Origin: Ancylobacter sp. TS-1 | Lineage (GTDB): Bacteria > Pseudomonadota > Alphaproteobacteria > Rhizobiales > Xanthobacteraceae | Reading direction: 5' to 3' | DNA length: 64,000 nucleotides | Assembly: GCF_009223885.1 (NCBI RefSeq) | Contig: NZ_CP045144.1 | Span: 620,001-684,000 of the forward strand | Shown here: piece by piece, positions 29,225 through 39,561 of the stretch | How positions within the stretch are numbered: position 1 is the first letter of the stretch | Layout of the letters: every line of letters begins with the position of its first letter | Notes under the pieces: model-generated | Database searches by the model: none | The model's input: the letters and a program-made list of their open reading frames with translations, nothing else | Told to the model about the DNA's origin: nothing | Made by a program: the position numbers and the translations under genes

Positions 29225-31549
29225 CTATTTGCGTTTGCCGCCGCGGGCCGGACCGCGCGGGCGCTCGTCGGGGCGGCGGAAGCGGTTGCGCCCCGGGCCG
29301 CGCGGGCGGCGCTTGTCGCCCGCGATGTACTGACCTTCAGATATTAGCTCGAACCGCAGCGCGCCAGCCACGGGCGCCGCCTCGACAAGCTTCACTTCGA
29401 CGCGGTCGCCCAGCCGGTGCATCTCGCCGCTCTGGTCGCCGATCAGCGCGTGGCGGGCCTCGTCGTAGCGATAATAGTCCATGCCGAGCGTGACGGCGGG
29501 GATAAAACCGTCGGCGCCGGTGTCGTCGAGCGCGACGAACAGCCCCGATTTGGTGACGCCGGAGATGCGGCCCCTGAAGGTGGCGCCGATCTGCTCGGCC
29601 ATGTGGTGGGCGATCAGCCGGTCGATGGTCTCGCGCTCGGCCGCCATGGCGCGCCGCTCGCTGGCGGAGATGCGGGCGGCGATCTCGGCGAGCTGCTCGG
29701 GGGTGGTGCTTTCGGGCAGTCCGTCGCGGCCGAGGTCGAGCGCGCGCACCAGCCCGCGATGCACGATGAGGTCGGCATAGCGGCGGATCGGCGAGGTGAA
29801 ATGCGCGTAGCGGCGCAGGTGCAGGCCGAAATGGCCGTAATTCTCCTGCGCGTACTCCGCCTGCGCCTGGCTGCGCAGGATCACCTGATTGACCAGCGGC
29901 GCCATCTCCGAGCCCTCGACGCGGGCGAGGATGTCGTTGAACTGCGCCGGGCGCACCGTTTCGGTCTTCGGCAGCTTGATGTCGAGCGTCTGCAGGAACT
30001 CGCGCAGGCCCGACATCTTCTCCAGCGAGGGCTGGTCGTGCACGCGGTAGACGAGGGGCGTGCGCTTCTCCTCCAGCGTCTCGGCAGCGGCGACGTTGGC
30101 GAGGATCATGAATTCCTCGATCAGCTTGTGGGCGTCGAGGCGCTCGGGGACGATCACCTTGTCGACGGTGCCGTCGGGCTTCAGCAGGATCTTGCGCTCG
30201 GGCAGGTCGAGTTCCAGCGGGGCGCGGATGTCGCGCGCCTTCTTCACGACGCCATAGGCGGCCCAGAGCGGGCGCAGCACGCCCTCGATCAGCGGATCGG
30301 TGGTCTCGTCGGGGCGGCCGTTAATGGCCGCCTGCGCCTGCGCATAGGCGAGCTTGGCGGCCGAGCGCATCATGATGCGGTGGAAACTGTGACGCTTCTT
30401 GCGGCCATTCGCGCCGACCACCATGCGCACGGCGATGGCCGGGCGGTCTTCCAGCGGACGCAGCGAGCACAGATCGTTGGAGATGCGCTCGGGCAGCATC
30501 GGCACCACCCGGTCGGGGAAATAGACCGAATTGCCGCGCGCCAGCGCCTCGCGGTCGAGCGCGGTGCCGGGGCGCACATAGGCGGCGACATCGGCAATGG
30601 CGACGGTGAGGATGAAACCGCCCTCATTGTCCGGGTCGAGGTCCGGCGTCGCATGCACCGCGTCGTCATGGTCCTTGGCGTCGGGCGGGTCGATGGTGAC
30701 GAGCGGCAGGTCGCGCCAGTCCTCGCGATGGGCCATGGTGGCGGCCCGCGCCGCCTCGGCCTCGGCGACCGCCTCGCGGCGGAACACGCTGGGAATGCCA
30801 TGCGCGTGGATGGCGATGAGGCTGATCGCCTTCTCGGTAGCGACGGAACCCAGCCGCTCCTTCACCCGCGCGGTGGGCAGGCCGTAGGCGTGGTGGCGCA
30901 CCACCTCCACCGAGACGAGATCGCCCTCCTGCGCATCGCCGGCGAAATCGGAGGGGATGGCGAGTTCGCGGCCCATATTGCGCTTGTCGATGGGCACCAG
31001 CCGGCCGCCACCCTGCGCATCCCGGCGGAAGATGCCCAGCGTCAGGGTGCGCGCCTTCTCCATCAGCTTGAGCACGCGGCCATGGTGGCGGATCAGCCCG
31101 TCCGCCTCCGGAAGTTCCTCGGTCTTCAGCAGCACGCGGTCGCCGATGCCGGGGGCGGGGCCGGCCACCCGGCCGCGCCGGGCCAGACGCACGAGGATGC
31201 GCGGCGCCTCGCCGTGCTCCTCCTCATCCCAGTCGATGGGGGTGGCGATCAGCTCGCCGTCCTCGTCGCGCTCGATCACCTCGGCCATGACGGCGGCGGG
31301 CAGGGCGCCCGGCAGGTGCAGCTTGCGGCGCTTGCTGCCGACGAGTCCCTCATCGGCGAGTTCGCGCAGCATGGACTTGAGCGCGATGCGGTCGCCGCCG
31401 TCGAGCCCGAAGGCCCGCGAAATCTCGCGCTTGCCCACGTCGCCGCCATGCGAGGCGATGAACGCCATCAAATCCTCGCGACTGGGCAGACCTCTGGGCA
31501 GCGCCGGACGGGCGGGACGCGGGGACTTCGGTTTTGTTGGTTTGCGCAC
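29225..31549 (-). CDS. rnr: ribonuclease R
   Basis: A 774-residue 3'-5' exoribonuclease. An N-terminal winged helix (about 25-85) is followed by cold-shock-like OB folds, the RNB catalytic domain with I-D-P-P-D-A-K-D-H-D-D-A (about 288-300, metal-binding Asp cluster), the S1 domain near 645-730 and an Arg/Pro/Gly-rich basic tail of about 30 residues. It degrades structured RNA including rRNA and trans-translation targets. It leads the operon rnr-DUF983-NUDIX. Confidence 0.96.
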   Translation of the reverse strand: MRKPTKPKSPRPARPALPRGLPSREDLMAFIASHGGDVGKREISRAFGLDGGDRIALKSMLRELADEGLVGSKRRKLHLPGALPAAVMAEVIERDEDGELIATPIDWDEEEHGEAPRILVRLARRGRVAGPAPGIGDRVLLKTEELPEADGLIRHHGRVLKLMEKARTLTLGIFRRDAQGGGRLVPIDKRNMGRELAIPSDFAGDAQEGDLVSVEVVRHHAYGLPTARVKERLGSVATEKAISLIAIHAHGIPSVFRREAVAEAEAARAATMAHREDWRDLPLVTIDPPDAKDHDDAVHATPDLDPDNEGGFILTVAIADVAAYVRPGTALDREALARGNSVYFPDRVVPMLPERISNDLCSLRPLEDRPAIAVRMVVGANGRKKRHSFHRIMMRSAAKLAYAQAQAAINGRPDETTDPLIEGVLRPLWAAYGVVKKARDIRAPLELDLPERKILLKPDGTVDKVIVPERLDAHKLIEEFMILANVAAAETLEEKRTPLVYRVHDQPSLEKMSGLREFLQTLDIKLPKTETVRPAQFNDILARVEGSEMAPLVNQVILRSQAQAEYAQENYGHFGLHLRRYAHFTSPIRRYADLIVHRGLVRALDLGRDGLPESTTPEQLAEIAARISASERRAMAAERETIDRLIAHHMAEQIGATFRGRISGVTKSGLFVALDDTGADGFIPAVTLGMDYYRYDEARHALIGDQSGEMHRLGDRVEVKLVEAAPVAGALRFELISEGQYIAGDKRRPRGPGRNRFRRPDERPRGPARGGKRK

Positions 31550-31723
31550 GATTCACCGTTGATGGGGCGGACACCCCGACGCTACCGGGATCGGGGCGCG
31601 GCGTCGACCGGACAGGCGGTTAACGAAGCGGGAGGCGGCCGGACTCTCTTGCAATCGCGGACCGATGCGCCGAATTTGCGCCGCTCTTGCGGCGGGAAGG
31701 CCCGCCGACTCTGGATATTTCCG

Positions 31724-33202
31724 ATGGATGCCCGTTCGCCGGAGGCGGTTCCCGCCCCGCTTTCCCATGCCGAGATTCGCGTCATCGTCACCGGCGTCAT
31801 GGTCGCGATGTTCCTGAGCGCGCTCGACCAGACCATCATCGCCACCGCGCTGCCGACCATCGGCTCGCAGTTCGGCGACCTTGAAAGCCTGTCCTGGGTC
31901 GTCACCGCCTATCTGCTCACCGGCACGGCGGTAACGCCGCTGGTCGGCAAGCTGGCGGATATCCACGGCCCCCGGCCGGTGCTGCTCGGCTCCATCGGCC
32001 TGTTCCTCGTCGGCTCGCTCGCCTGCGCGCTGGCGCCGGGCATGATGTGGCTGATCGCCGGGCGCGCGGTGCAGGGGCTGGGCGGCGGCGGGCTGATCGC
32101 GTTGGCGCAGACCATCATCGGCATACTGATCGCGCCGCGCGAGCGCGGGCGCTATCAGGGCTATTTCGCCATCGTCTTCATCACCTCCAGCATTGCGGGC
32201 CCGATCCTCGGCGGCTTCTTCGCCGAGCACCTGCACTGGTCGCTGATCTTCTGGATCAACCTGCCGCTCGGCCTCGTCGCCGCCGCGATGAGCGACCGCG
32301 CGCTGCGCCGGCTGCCGGCGCATCACCATCCGCACCGGCTCGACATTCTCGGCGCGGCGCTGATGTGCGCCGCGACGGTGGCGCTGCTGCTGGCGCTGAG
32401 CTGGGGCGGCACGCATTTCCACTGGCTCTCGGCGCCGATCCTCGGCCTGCTCGCGCTCTCCACCGTGCTGTGGATCGCCTTTGCGCTGCGCGTCGCCACC
32501 GCGAGCGAGCCGCTGGTGCCGACGGCGGTGCTCGCCAACCCGGTGGTGCGGGCGGGCGTGCCGGCCGCCGCCTTCGCCATGGGGACGCTGATCGGCCTGT
32601 CCATCCAGATGCCGCTCTATCTGGAAGGCGTGATGGGTCTGACCGCCTCGCAGTCGGGCGTCGCCCTCATCCCGCTGATGGCGGGCGTGGTGGTCGGTGC
32701 CACCGGGGCCGGCCGGGTGATGGGCAGCGTGACGCACTACAAGCGGCTGCCGGTCGTCGGCCTGATCGCCAGCATCCTGTCGCTGGCCATTCTCGCCGTC
32801 TGGCCGCTGGGGCTCCACATCGCCGCTGTCGCCGCCGCGATGGGCGTGACCGGAATCGGGCTGGGCACGGTGCTGCCGGTCTCCACCGTCGCCGTCCAGA
32901 ACGCGGTGCCGCTGCCGCAGATGGGCACGGCGACCGGCGTGGTGAACCTGTTCCGCTCGCTCGGCGGCGCGGTGCTCACCGCCGGCTTCGGCGCCATCGT
33001 CATCGGCCTGTCGGGCATGGAGGGAAGCGCGCTGCTGGAGCGGCTGCTGTCCGGGCACGCCCAGGTCGCTCCGCTGGCCGATGCCTTCCGCTGGGTGTTC
33101 GTCGCCGGGGCGGTCTCTCTGGCGGTGTCCCTGATCGCCATCATCGCCATGGAGGAGCGCCCCCTGCGCTCCGCCCACGCGCCCGCCCCGCTGCCGGAAT
33201 AG
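31724..33202 (+). CDS. MFS multidrug exporter of DHA2/EmrB type
   Basis: A 492-residue, 14-helix drug:H+ antiporter. Conserved elements are L-D-Q-T-I-I-A-T-A-L-P in helix 1, G-K-L-A-D-I-H-G-P-R-P-V in loop 2-3 (motif A) and G-R-A-V-Q-G-L-G-G-G in helix 4. The ATG at 31724 is used; the frame is open 2.3 kb upstream, but that part is antisense to rnr and not protein-like. It lies alone on the plus strand between rnr and topA, which are usually adjacent. No regulator is next to it. Confidence 0.9.
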   Translation: MDARSPEAVPAPLSHAEIRVIVTGVMVAMFLSALDQTIIATALPTIGSQFGDLESLSWVVTAYLLTGTAVTPLVGKLADIHGPRPVLLGSIGLFLVGSLACALAPGMMWLIAGRAVQGLGGGGLIALAQTIIGILIAPRERGRYQGYFAIVFITSSIAGPILGGFFAEHLHWSLIFWINLPLGLVAAAMSDRALRRLPAHHHPHRLDILGAALMCAATVALLLALSWGGTHFHWLSAPILGLLALSTVLWIAFALRVATASEPLVPTAVLANPVVRAGVPAAAFAMGTLIGLSIQMPLYLEGVMGLTASQSGVALIPLMAGVVVGATGAGRVMGSVTHYKRLPVVGLIASILSLAILAVWPLGLHIAAVAAAMGVTGIGLGTVLPVSTVAVQNAVPLPQMGTATGVVNLFRSLGGAVLTAGFGAIVIGLSGMEGSALLERLLSGHAQVAPLADAFRWVFVAGAVSLAVSLIAIIAMEERPLRSAHAPAPLPE

Positions 33203-33220
33203 CGGCACCCCCGAAAACAG

Positions 33221-33248
33221 AAGGCCCGCCTGTGACCGGCGGGCCTTT
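33221..33248. terminator. terminator between MFS exporter and topA
   Basis: AAGGCCCGCC and GGCGGGCCTT pair around TGTGACC, followed by a short TTTCG. The repeat lies between two convergent genes and can serve both. Confidence 0.75.
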
Positions 33249-33279
33249 CGCGTCTCGGGGCTCAGTCCGTCCGGATGGC

Positions 33280-35946
33280 TCAGCCCTTCTTGGCGGCCGC
33301 CTTGGTCTTGGTGGCGGTGGCCTTCGACGCCGTCGCCTTCTTGGCGGCCGGCTTGCGGGCCGCCGGGGCCTTCTTGGCGGCGGCGGGTTTGGCCGCCGTC
33401 TTGCGCGCGCCCGGCGCCGGAGGGGTGCCGCCGGCCTTGGCGCGGATCAGCTCCGCCGCCTGCTCCAGCGTCAGCGTTTCCGGGTCCGTGCCCTTGGGCA
33501 GCGTCGCGTTGATCTTGCCGTGGCTCACATAGGGGCCGAAGCGGCCGGCGCGCACGGTCATCATGCCGCCGACCTCCGGGAACTCGCCAAGCTCGCGCCC
33601 GGCGGTGGCGCCGCCACGACGGCCGGGCCCCTTGTTCTGCTTGTCGGCGATCAGCGCCACAGCCCGGTTGAGGCCGATGGCCAGGATGTCGTCGCCCGGC
33701 TCGATATTGGCGTAGATCTTCCCATGCTGGACATAGGGCCCGAAGCGGCCGATGCCGGCGAGGATGGGCTCGCCGCCGTCCGGGTGGCGGCCGATCTCGC
33801 GCGGCAGCGAGAGCAGGGCCAGCGCCGTATCGAGGTCGACATCCGCCGGGGCGAGGCCCTTGGGCAGGCTGGAGCGCTTGGGCTTCTCGCCGTCCTTGCC
33901 CTCACCGAGCTGAAGATAGGTGCCGAAGCGGCCGTCGCGCACCGTGACTTCGAGCCCGCTCTGGGGATCGGTGCCGAGCACGCGGGTGCCGTTGGCCTCG
34001 GCCGGATTGTCGGAATCGCCGCTCTGCGCCGCCAGCGGGCGGGTGTACTTGCACTCGGGATAGTTCGAGCAGCCGATGAAGGCGCCGAACTTGCCGACCT
34101 TCAGCGACAGCCGGCCGGTGCCGCAGGTCGGGCAGATGCGCGGGTCCGAGCCGTCTTCGCGCGGCGGGAAGATATGCGCGGTCAGCATCCCGTCGAGCGC
34201 CGAGATGACGTCGGAGACGCGCAGTTCCTTGGTCTCGCCGACGGCGGCAGTGAAATCGCGCCAGAAGTCGCGCAGCACGTCCTTCCACTGCAACTCGCCA
34301 TTGGAGATGCGGTCGAGCTTCTCCTCGAGGTCGGCCGTGAAGTCGTACTCGACATAGCGGTCGAAGAAGCTCTCCAGGAACGCGGTGACAAGGCGGCCCT
34401 TGTCTTCCGGCACCAGGCGACGCTTGTCGAGACGCACATATTCGCGGTCGCGCAGCACGGCGAGCACGGAGGCATAGGTGGACGGCCGGCCGATGCCGAG
34501 CTCTTCCATGCGCTTGACGAGCGAGGCTTCCGAGTAGCGCGGCGGCGGCTCGGTGAAATGCTGGTCGGCCTTGATGCCCTTGTTGGCGAGGCCCTCGCCG
34601 GAGGTCATCGCGGGCAGGCGGCGGCTCTCCTCGTCCTCGTCGCCGTCGTCGCTGCCCTCGCGGTACAGCGTGAGGAAGCCGTCGAACTTCACCACCGTGC
34701 CGGTGGCGCGAAGCTCCAGCGCGCGGCCCTGCACCGCCGCGTCGATGTCGACCGTGGTGCGCTCCAGCTCGGCCGATTCCATCTGGCTGGCGACGGTGCG
34801 CAGCCAGATCAGCTCGTAGAGTTTCGCCTGCTCGGGTTCGAGATGGCGAGTCACGTCCTTCGGGCGGCGCGACAGGTCGGTCGGGCGGATCGCCTCATGG
34901 GCTTCCTGCGCGTTCTTCGCCTTGGCGGTGTACTTGCGCGGCGCCGCCGGGACGTAGCGGTCGCCATAGTCGCTGCCGATGACGGAGCGCGCCTGAGTCA
35001 CCGCTTCCGGCGCCATGTCGACGCCGTCGGTACGCATATAGGTGATGAGGCCGACGGTCTCGCCGCCGACGTCGACGCCCTCATAGAGCCGCTGCGCGAT
35101 CCGCATGGTGATGGCGGGGGCCAAGCCGAGCTTGCGGCTGGCTTCCTGCTGCAGCGTCGAGGTGGTGAAGGGCGGGTAGGGATGCCGGCGGGCCGGCTTC
35201 GCCTCGACCGAACGTACCGTGTAGTCGGCCTTTTCCAGCGCCGTGCGGAAATCCGTGGCCTCGGCCTCGGTGCCGACGTCGAGCCGGGTGATCTTGCGGC
35301 CGTCGGCGCCGACGAGGCGGGCCTCGAAAACGTCCTGGCGCGGCGTCGCCAGCTGGGCGGCGATCGACCAGTATTCGCGCCGCACGAAGGTTTCGATCTC
35401 GCGCTCGCGGTCGCAGACGAGGCGCAGCGCCACCGACTGCACCCGGCCGGCAGAGCGTGCGCCCGGCAGCTTGCGCCACAGGACGGGAGAAAGCGTGAAG
35501 CCGACGAGGTAGTCCAGCGCGCGGCGGGCGAGATAGGCGTCCACCAGCGCGGCGTCGATGATGCGAGGATGCTTCATCGCATCCAGCACCGACTGCTTGG
35601 TGATGGCGTTGAACACGACGCGCGAGACCGGCTGATCCTTGAGCGCGCGCTTTTCCTTCAATATCTCCAGCACGTGCCAGGAGATGGCCTCGCCCTCGCG
35701 ATCCGGATCGGTGGCGAGGATCAGTCCGTCGGCGCCCTTCACGGCGCGGGCGATGTCGGCCAGACGCTTCTGCGCCTTGGGATCGACATCCCACAGCATG
35801 CGGAAGTCCTGCTCGGGATCGACCGAGCCGTCCTTGGCGGGAAGATCGCGCACGTGTCCGTACGAGGCGATGACCTCGTAGCCCGGCCCGAGATATTTGT
35901 TGATCGTCTTCGCCTTGGCAGGCGATTCGACGATGACGACCTGCAT
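33280..35946 (-). CDS. topA: DNA topoisomerase I
   Basis: An 888-residue type IA topoisomerase that relaxes negative supercoils. TOPRIM starts at once (V-V-I-V-E-S-P-A-K-A-K), with D-P-D-R-E-G-E further on; the catalytic Tyr is near residue 302 in I-T-Y-M-R-T-D-G. One four-Cys zinc finger (C-P-T-C ... C-S-N-Y-P-E-C, about 603-630) is followed by several Toprim_Crpt repeats (each with G-R-F-G-x-Y) and a Lys/Ala-rich tail of about 45 residues, similar to a histone H1 tail. The ATG at 35946 starts directly at the TOPRIM domain; an earlier in-frame ATG gives no family sequence. Confidence 0.97.
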   Translation of the reverse strand: MQVVIVESPAKAKTINKYLGPGYEVIASYGHVRDLPAKDGSVDPEQDFRMLWDVDPKAQKRLADIARAVKGADGLILATDPDREGEAISWHVLEILKEKRALKDQPVSRVVFNAITKQSVLDAMKHPRIIDAALVDAYLARRALDYLVGFTLSPVLWRKLPGARSAGRVQSVALRLVCDREREIETFVRREYWSIAAQLATPRQDVFEARLVGADGRKITRLDVGTEAEATDFRTALEKADYTVRSVEAKPARRHPYPPFTTSTLQQEASRKLGLAPAITMRIAQRLYEGVDVGGETVGLITYMRTDGVDMAPEAVTQARSVIGSDYGDRYVPAAPRKYTAKAKNAQEAHEAIRPTDLSRRPKDVTRHLEPEQAKLYELIWLRTVASQMESAELERTTVDIDAAVQGRALELRATGTVVKFDGFLTLYREGSDDGDEDEESRRLPAMTSGEGLANKGIKADQHFTEPPPRYSEASLVKRMEELGIGRPSTYASVLAVLRDREYVRLDKRRLVPEDKGRLVTAFLESFFDRYVEYDFTADLEEKLDRISNGELQWKDVLRDFWRDFTAAVGETKELRVSDVISALDGMLTAHIFPPREDGSDPRICPTCGTGRLSLKVGKFGAFIGCSNYPECKYTRPLAAQSGDSDNPAEANGTRVLGTDPQSGLEVTVRDGRFGTYLQLGEGKDGEKPKRSSLPKGLAPADVDLDTALALLSLPREIGRHPDGGEPILAGIGRFGPYVQHGKIYANIEPGDDILAIGLNRAVALIADKQNKGPGRRGGATAGRELGEFPEVGGMMTVRAGRFGPYVSHGKINATLPKGTDPETLTLEQAAELIRAKAGGTPPAPGARKTAAKPAAAKKAPAARKPAAKKATASKATATKTKAAAKKG

Positions 35947-36246
35947 ATGCCCGCCGCGTCCGTTTGCTAAGTCCAGCCCAAGAAGCGCCGGAAAATGGGG
36001 TAGCCGTCCCCACCTGTCAAATGGCATCCGCAACGCTGCCTGCGTCAGGGGCTACGTCGGGGCTGCTTCTGGCGCCGGCAGGCCCCTTCGGGCCTGTGGT
36101 AGCGGAACGATCCCGCTGGCGGCGGGTCTTTCCGATATGCAAGTCTTGGTAGCGAGCTACTATTGATCACACGCAGAGGTCGCGCGCGGCACGATTCCTG
36201 TGCTAGCTTTCCGTTTGACGCGTTCCCGCAACCGGCTGACAGCTCC
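35947..36246. other. 300-base divergent intergenic region
   Basis: It separates topA (leftward) and a small plus-strand gene. I see no gene; it has a partially AT-rich stretch near 36125-36175 and should hold both promoters. No clear -10/-35 pair stands out. Confidence 0.4.
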
Positions 36247-36435
36247 GTGACCGACACCAATCGGGATTCCAGCTTGGCGCGCGAAGCGGCCGAGTACATC
36301 GCCACGCTGGCCCAGGAGCTGGCGACCATGGCCGCCGCGCAGAGGCTCGACCTTCTCCGTTACCTGCTCGAAATGGCCCGCGACGAGGCGCGCATGATCG
36401 CGGTGGAGCGTCTGCAACGCCCGGAGGACAGGTGA
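36247..36435 (+). CDS. 62-residue helical small protein
   Basis: A GTG start followed by T-D-T-N-R-D-S-S and two predicted amphipathic helices (about 12-30 and 31-58), rich in Ala/Leu/Arg/Glu. It has no signal or membrane segment. It is convergent with dprA. The amino-acid composition looks coding and the frame is uninterrupted, but I do not recognise the family. A longer in-frame start at 36163 would add 28 residues that look noncoding. Confidence 0.55.
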   Translation: MTDTNRDSSLAREAAEYIATLAQELATMAAAQRLDLLRYLLEMARDEARMIAVERLQRPEDR

Positions 36436-36474
36436 GGGCGGGTTTTCCGGCGGCAGGATGGCCGGCGCCTGCCG

Positions 36475-37587
36475 TCAGTAGGTGAGCGAGACGGCGCCGT
36501 TGGCGTGCCGCTCCAGCCGTCCCGCCAGTTCCAGTTCCAGCAGCAGGATCTGGACCTCGCTGACCGTCGCGGCGGACATGGCGACGAGGGAGTCGACCGG
36601 CAGCGGGGTCGGCCCCAGCAGCGAGAGCACGCGGGCCCGCACATCCTCGCCCGGCTCCGGGGCGGCCATCGCCTCGCTTTCCTCCTCGACGGCGAGCGGC
36701 GGCGGACGGTCGCGCAGCGCGCCGAGAACCTCCAGCACGTCCGCGGCGCTGGTCACGAGGGCCGCGCCCTGCTGAATCAGGGCGTTGGTGCCGCCCGCGC
36801 GCGGATCGAGCGGTGAGCCGGGAACCGCGAGCACCTCGCGTCCCTGCTCGCCGGCGAGGCGCGCGGTGATCAGGGAGCCGGAGCGTTCCGCTGCTTCCAC
36901 CACCACGACACCGAGCGACACGCCGGAAACCAGCCGGTTCCGGCGCGGAAAATCCCGCGCGCGCGGCTCCCAGCCCATTGGCATCTCCGAGAGAATGGCG
37001 CCCTCGGCGGCAATGGCCTCCATGAGCGCTTCGTTCTCGCGGGGGTAGGGCCGGTCGTGGCCGCCGGCGATCACCGCGATCGTCCCGGTCCCGAGGCTGG
37101 CCTCATGCGCAGCGGCGTCGATGCCCCGGGCGAGGCCGGAGGCGACCACCCAGCCCGCCGCGCCGAGCCCGCGCGCGATGCGTACCGTCATGGTACGCCC
37201 GGCGCCGGAGGCGTTGCGCGAGCCGACAATGGCCACGGTCGGCCGGGCCAGCGTTTCCAGCCGACCGCGCACCGCGAGCAGGGGCGGGGCATCGTCGACA
37301 TGGCGGAGCAGTGCGGGGTATTCCGGCTCCCCGAGCGCCACCAGCCGCCCGCCGATCCGGGCCAGCGCGGCGATCTCCACCTCGGCCTCGGCGATGGTGG
37401 GAATACGCGGGGGGATCAGGCCGCCGCCGCGCCGGGCCAGCGCCGGCAGCGCGTCGAGAGCAGCGGCAGCGCCACCGAAGCGGTTGATCAGGCTGCGGAA
37501 GGCGCGGGGGCCGACATTCTCCGTGCGGATCAGGCGGAGCCAGTCGCGGCGTTGCCCCGGGTCGAGATGAACGCCGCTCCCGCTCAA
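36475..37587 (-). CDS. dprA: DNA processing protein DprA
   Basis: A 370-residue DprA/Smf. The Rossmann core starts with [10 protein letters not shown] and contains [24 protein letters not shown] and S-E-M-P-M-G follow. The last 60 residues form the small winged-helix domain common in proteobacteria. DprA loads RecA onto incoming single-stranded DNA. It lies 3 bases downstream of plsY. Confidence 0.95.
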   Translation of the reverse strand: MSGSGVHLDPGQRRDWLRLIRTENVGPRAFRSLINRFGGAAAALDALPALARRGGGLIPPRIPTIAEAEVEIAALARIGGRLVALGEPEYPALLRHVDDAPPLLAVRGRLETLARPTVAIVGSRNASGAGRTMTVRIARGLGAAGWVVASGLARGIDAAAHEASLGTGTIAVIAGGHDRPYPRENEALMEAIAAEGAILSEMPMGWEPRARDFPRRNRLVSGVSLGVVVVEAAERSGSLITARLAGEQGREVLAVPGSPLDPRAGGTNALIQQGAALVTSAADVLEVLGALRDRPPPLAVEEESEAMAAPEPGEDVRARVLSLLGPTPLPVDSLVAMSAATVSEVQILLLELELAGRLERHANGAVSLTY

Positions 37588-37590
37588 GCC

Positions 37591-38196
37591 TTATCCCTTC
37601 TTGCCGATCCGGCCTTCGGTGCCGGCGAGAAGGCGCCGTATGTTGGCGCGGTGCATGATCCACAGCAGCGTCGCCAGGATGGCGAGCAGCAGCCCGGTCT
37701 GCGGCGCGGCGAGGGCGAATGCCGCGACGGCGGTGAGCGCGCTCGCCACCAGCGCGGCCAGCGAGGAATAGCGGGAGACGAAGGCGACGGTCAGCCAGGC
37801 GGCGGCGAAGACCAGCGCGGCCTGCCAGGCCAGCGCCAGCGTCACGCCGAGGAAGGTGGCGACGCCCTTGCCGCCCCGGAAGCCGAGCCAGACCGGGAAG
37901 AGATGGCCGAGGAAGGCGCCCAGCGCGGCCGGCAGCGCGCCATTGGCGCCGATCAGCCAGCCGGCGAGCAGCACCGCCACCGTGCCCTTGAGGGCGTCGC
38001 CGAGCAGGGTCGCGGCGGCAAGTCCCTTGCGGCCGGTGCGCAGAACGTTGGTGGCGCCGATATTGCCGGAGCCGATGGAGCGTATGTCCTGCGTGCCGGC
38101 CCAGCGCGTCAGCAGTAGGCCGAACGGGATCGAGCCCAGCGCGTAGCCGAGGATCAGCGCGACATAGCTCGACAGCGGGGGCAGGGACCAGCTCAT
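37591..38196 (-). CDS. plsY: acyl-phosphate:glycerol-3-phosphate acyltransferase PlsY
   Basis: A 201-residue inner-membrane enzyme with about five to seven helices, making lysophosphatidate from acyl-phosphate. The three conserved loop motifs are present: [14 protein letters not shown] (about 43-50) and F-R-G-G-K-G-V-A-T (near 106). It sits between pyrC' and dprA on the same strand, a conserved order. Confidence 0.96.
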   Translation of the reverse strand: MSWSLPPLSSYVALILGYALGSIPFGLLLTRWAGTQDIRSIGSGNIGATNVLRTGRKGLAAATLLGDALKGTVAVLLAGWLIGANGALPAALGAFLGHLFPVWLGFRGGKGVATFLGVTLALAWQAALVFAAAWLTVAFVSRYSSLAALVASALTAVAAFALAAPQTGLLLAILATLLWIMHRANIRRLLAGTEGRIGKKG

Positions 38197-38230
38197 GCGG
38201 GAATGTTACCGGCTTTGCAGGGAAAGCACA

Positions 38231-38252
38231 GCCGGCGGCGGGCGCCGCCGGC
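38231..38252. terminator. intercistronic hairpin between pyrC' and plsY
   Basis: A perfect 9-bp inverted repeat (GCCGGCGGC / GCCGCCGGC) with a 4-base loop lies just after the pyrC' stop. It has no T run, so a partial terminator or an mRNA processing element is as likely as a full terminator. Confidence 0.4.
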
Positions 38253-38259
38253 GCACTTC

Positions 38260-39561
38260 TTACACGTATTCATATACCGTGCGGCCGCCGACCAGCGTGC
38301 GCACCACGCGGCCCTCGAAACGGGCCTCGTCGAACGGCGTGTTGCGCGAGCGCGACTTGAGCGTGGAGGCGTCGAGCAGCCAGGCCTCGTCGAGCGCGAT
38401 CAGCGCGATGTCGGCGCGGCTGCCGGGACGCAGCGTGCCGCCGGGAAGGCCGAGCAGTTCGGCCGGCCGGGTCGAGGTGGCGCGGATGAGCGTGGCGAGG
38501 TCGAGCGCGCCGTCCTTCACCAGACGCAAGCCGGCCGCCAGCATCGTCTCCAGCCCGATGGCGCCGAAGGCCGCTTCCGAGAAGGGCAGGCGCTTCACGT
38601 CGACGTCCTGCGGGTCGTGGTCGGAGACGACGACGTCGATCAGCCCCTCCGCCACCGCCGCCACCAGCGCGGCGCGGTCGTCCTCGCCGCGCAGCGGCGG
38701 GGTGAGCTTGAAGAAGGTGCGATAGCCCACCACGTCGCGCTCGTTGAGCGTGAGGTGGTTGATCGAGGCCGAGGCCGTGACGTCGAGGCCGGCATCCTTG
38801 GCCCGGCGCAGCACCTCGAGCGATTCCACGCAGGTCAGCGACGCCGCGTGGTAGCGCCCGCCGGTGATCGAGGCGAGTCGCACATCGCGCTCCAGCACGA
38901 TCGTCTCCGCCGCCTTCGGCACCCCGGCGAGGCCGAGGCGGGAGGCGAGCTCGCCCTCGTTCATCACGCCCTCGCCGGCAAGGCTGGCATCCTGCGTGTG
39001 GTGGACGATCAGCGCGCCGAAGTCGCGCCCATAGGTCAGCGCCCGGCGCAGCACTTGGGCGGACGCGACCGAGCGGGTGCCGTCGGTGAAGGCGACGGCG
39101 CCGGCCTCCATCAGCAGCCCGATCTGCGTCATCTCGCGGCCTTCGAGGCCCTTGGTCAGCGCCGCCATGGGATGGACGTTGACGATGGCGGTGTCGCGGG
39201 CGCGGCGCAGCACGAAGTCGACGATGGCGGGGTCGTCGATGACCGGGTCGGTGTCGGGCTGGCAGACGATGGTCGTCACGCCGCCGGCCGCCGCCGCCTG
39301 GCTGGCGGAAGCCAGCGTCTCGCGGTGCTCGGCGCCGGGCTCGCCGATGAACGCGCGCATGTCGACGAGGCCGGGCACCGCCACCAGATGGCGGCAATCG
39401 ACGATCTCGGTGTCGGCCGGGAGGCCGGCGCCGGTGAGGTCGGTCGCGATGTCCTTGATGACGCCATCGGCGATCAGGATGTCGCCGCGCGTGTCGAGGT
39501 CGCGCGAGGGATCGAGGATGCGCGCCTTGGCGAGCAGGGTGGGGTGGCGGCGGTCAGGCAT
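38260..39561 (-). CDS. pyrC': dihydroorotase-like protein PyrC' (probably non-catalytic)
   Basis: A 433-residue amidohydrolase-fold protein of the dihydroorotase family, 8 bases overlapping pyrB. Residues 63-71 correspond to the metal-binding strand of active enzymes, where the motif is D-x-H-x-H-x-R. Here both His are replaced, by R69 and F71, so the binuclear zinc site cannot form normally. The rest, including E-P-G, G-G-V-T-T, G-V-M-N-E-G-E and P-P-L-R, is kept. In Pseudomonas, an inactive PyrC' is needed to assemble aspartate transcarbamoylase. By analogy this is likely a structural subunit of the PyrB complex, and a true dihydroorotase should be encoded elsewhere. Confidence 0.9.
   Translation of the reverse strand: MPDRRHPTLLAKARILDPSRDLDTRGDILIADGVIKDIATDLTGAGLPADTEIVDCRHLVAVPGLVDMRAFIGEPGAEHRETLASASQAAAAGGVTTIVCQPDTDPVIDDPAIVDFVLRRARDTAIVNVHPMAALTKGLEGREMTQIGLLMEAGAVAFTDGTRSVASAQVLRRALTYGRDFGALIVHHTQDASLAGEGVMNEGELASRLGLAGVPKAAETIVLERDVRLASITGGRYHAASLTCVESLEVLRRAKDAGLDVTASASINHLTLNERDVVGYRTFFKLTPPLRGEDDRAALVAAVAEGLIDVVVSDHDPQDVDVKRLPFSEAAFGAIGLETMLAAGLRLVKDGALDLATLIRATSTRPAELLGLPGGTLRPGSRADIALIALDEAWLLDASTLKSRSRNTPFDEARFEGRVVRTLVGGRTVYEYV

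Noticed and set aside
29417..31723. A 2.3-kb open frame on the plus strand before the MFS exporter
   Set aside because: It is antisense to rnr and lacks any recognisable protein sequence. Long antisense frames arise here from the high-GC third codon position. The true MFS start is 31724.
33280..33420. The Lys/Ala repeats at the end of topA as a frameshift or repeat expansion error
   Set aside because: Basic Lys/Ala tails are common on alphaproteobacterial TopA, and the frame is intact to a normal stop.
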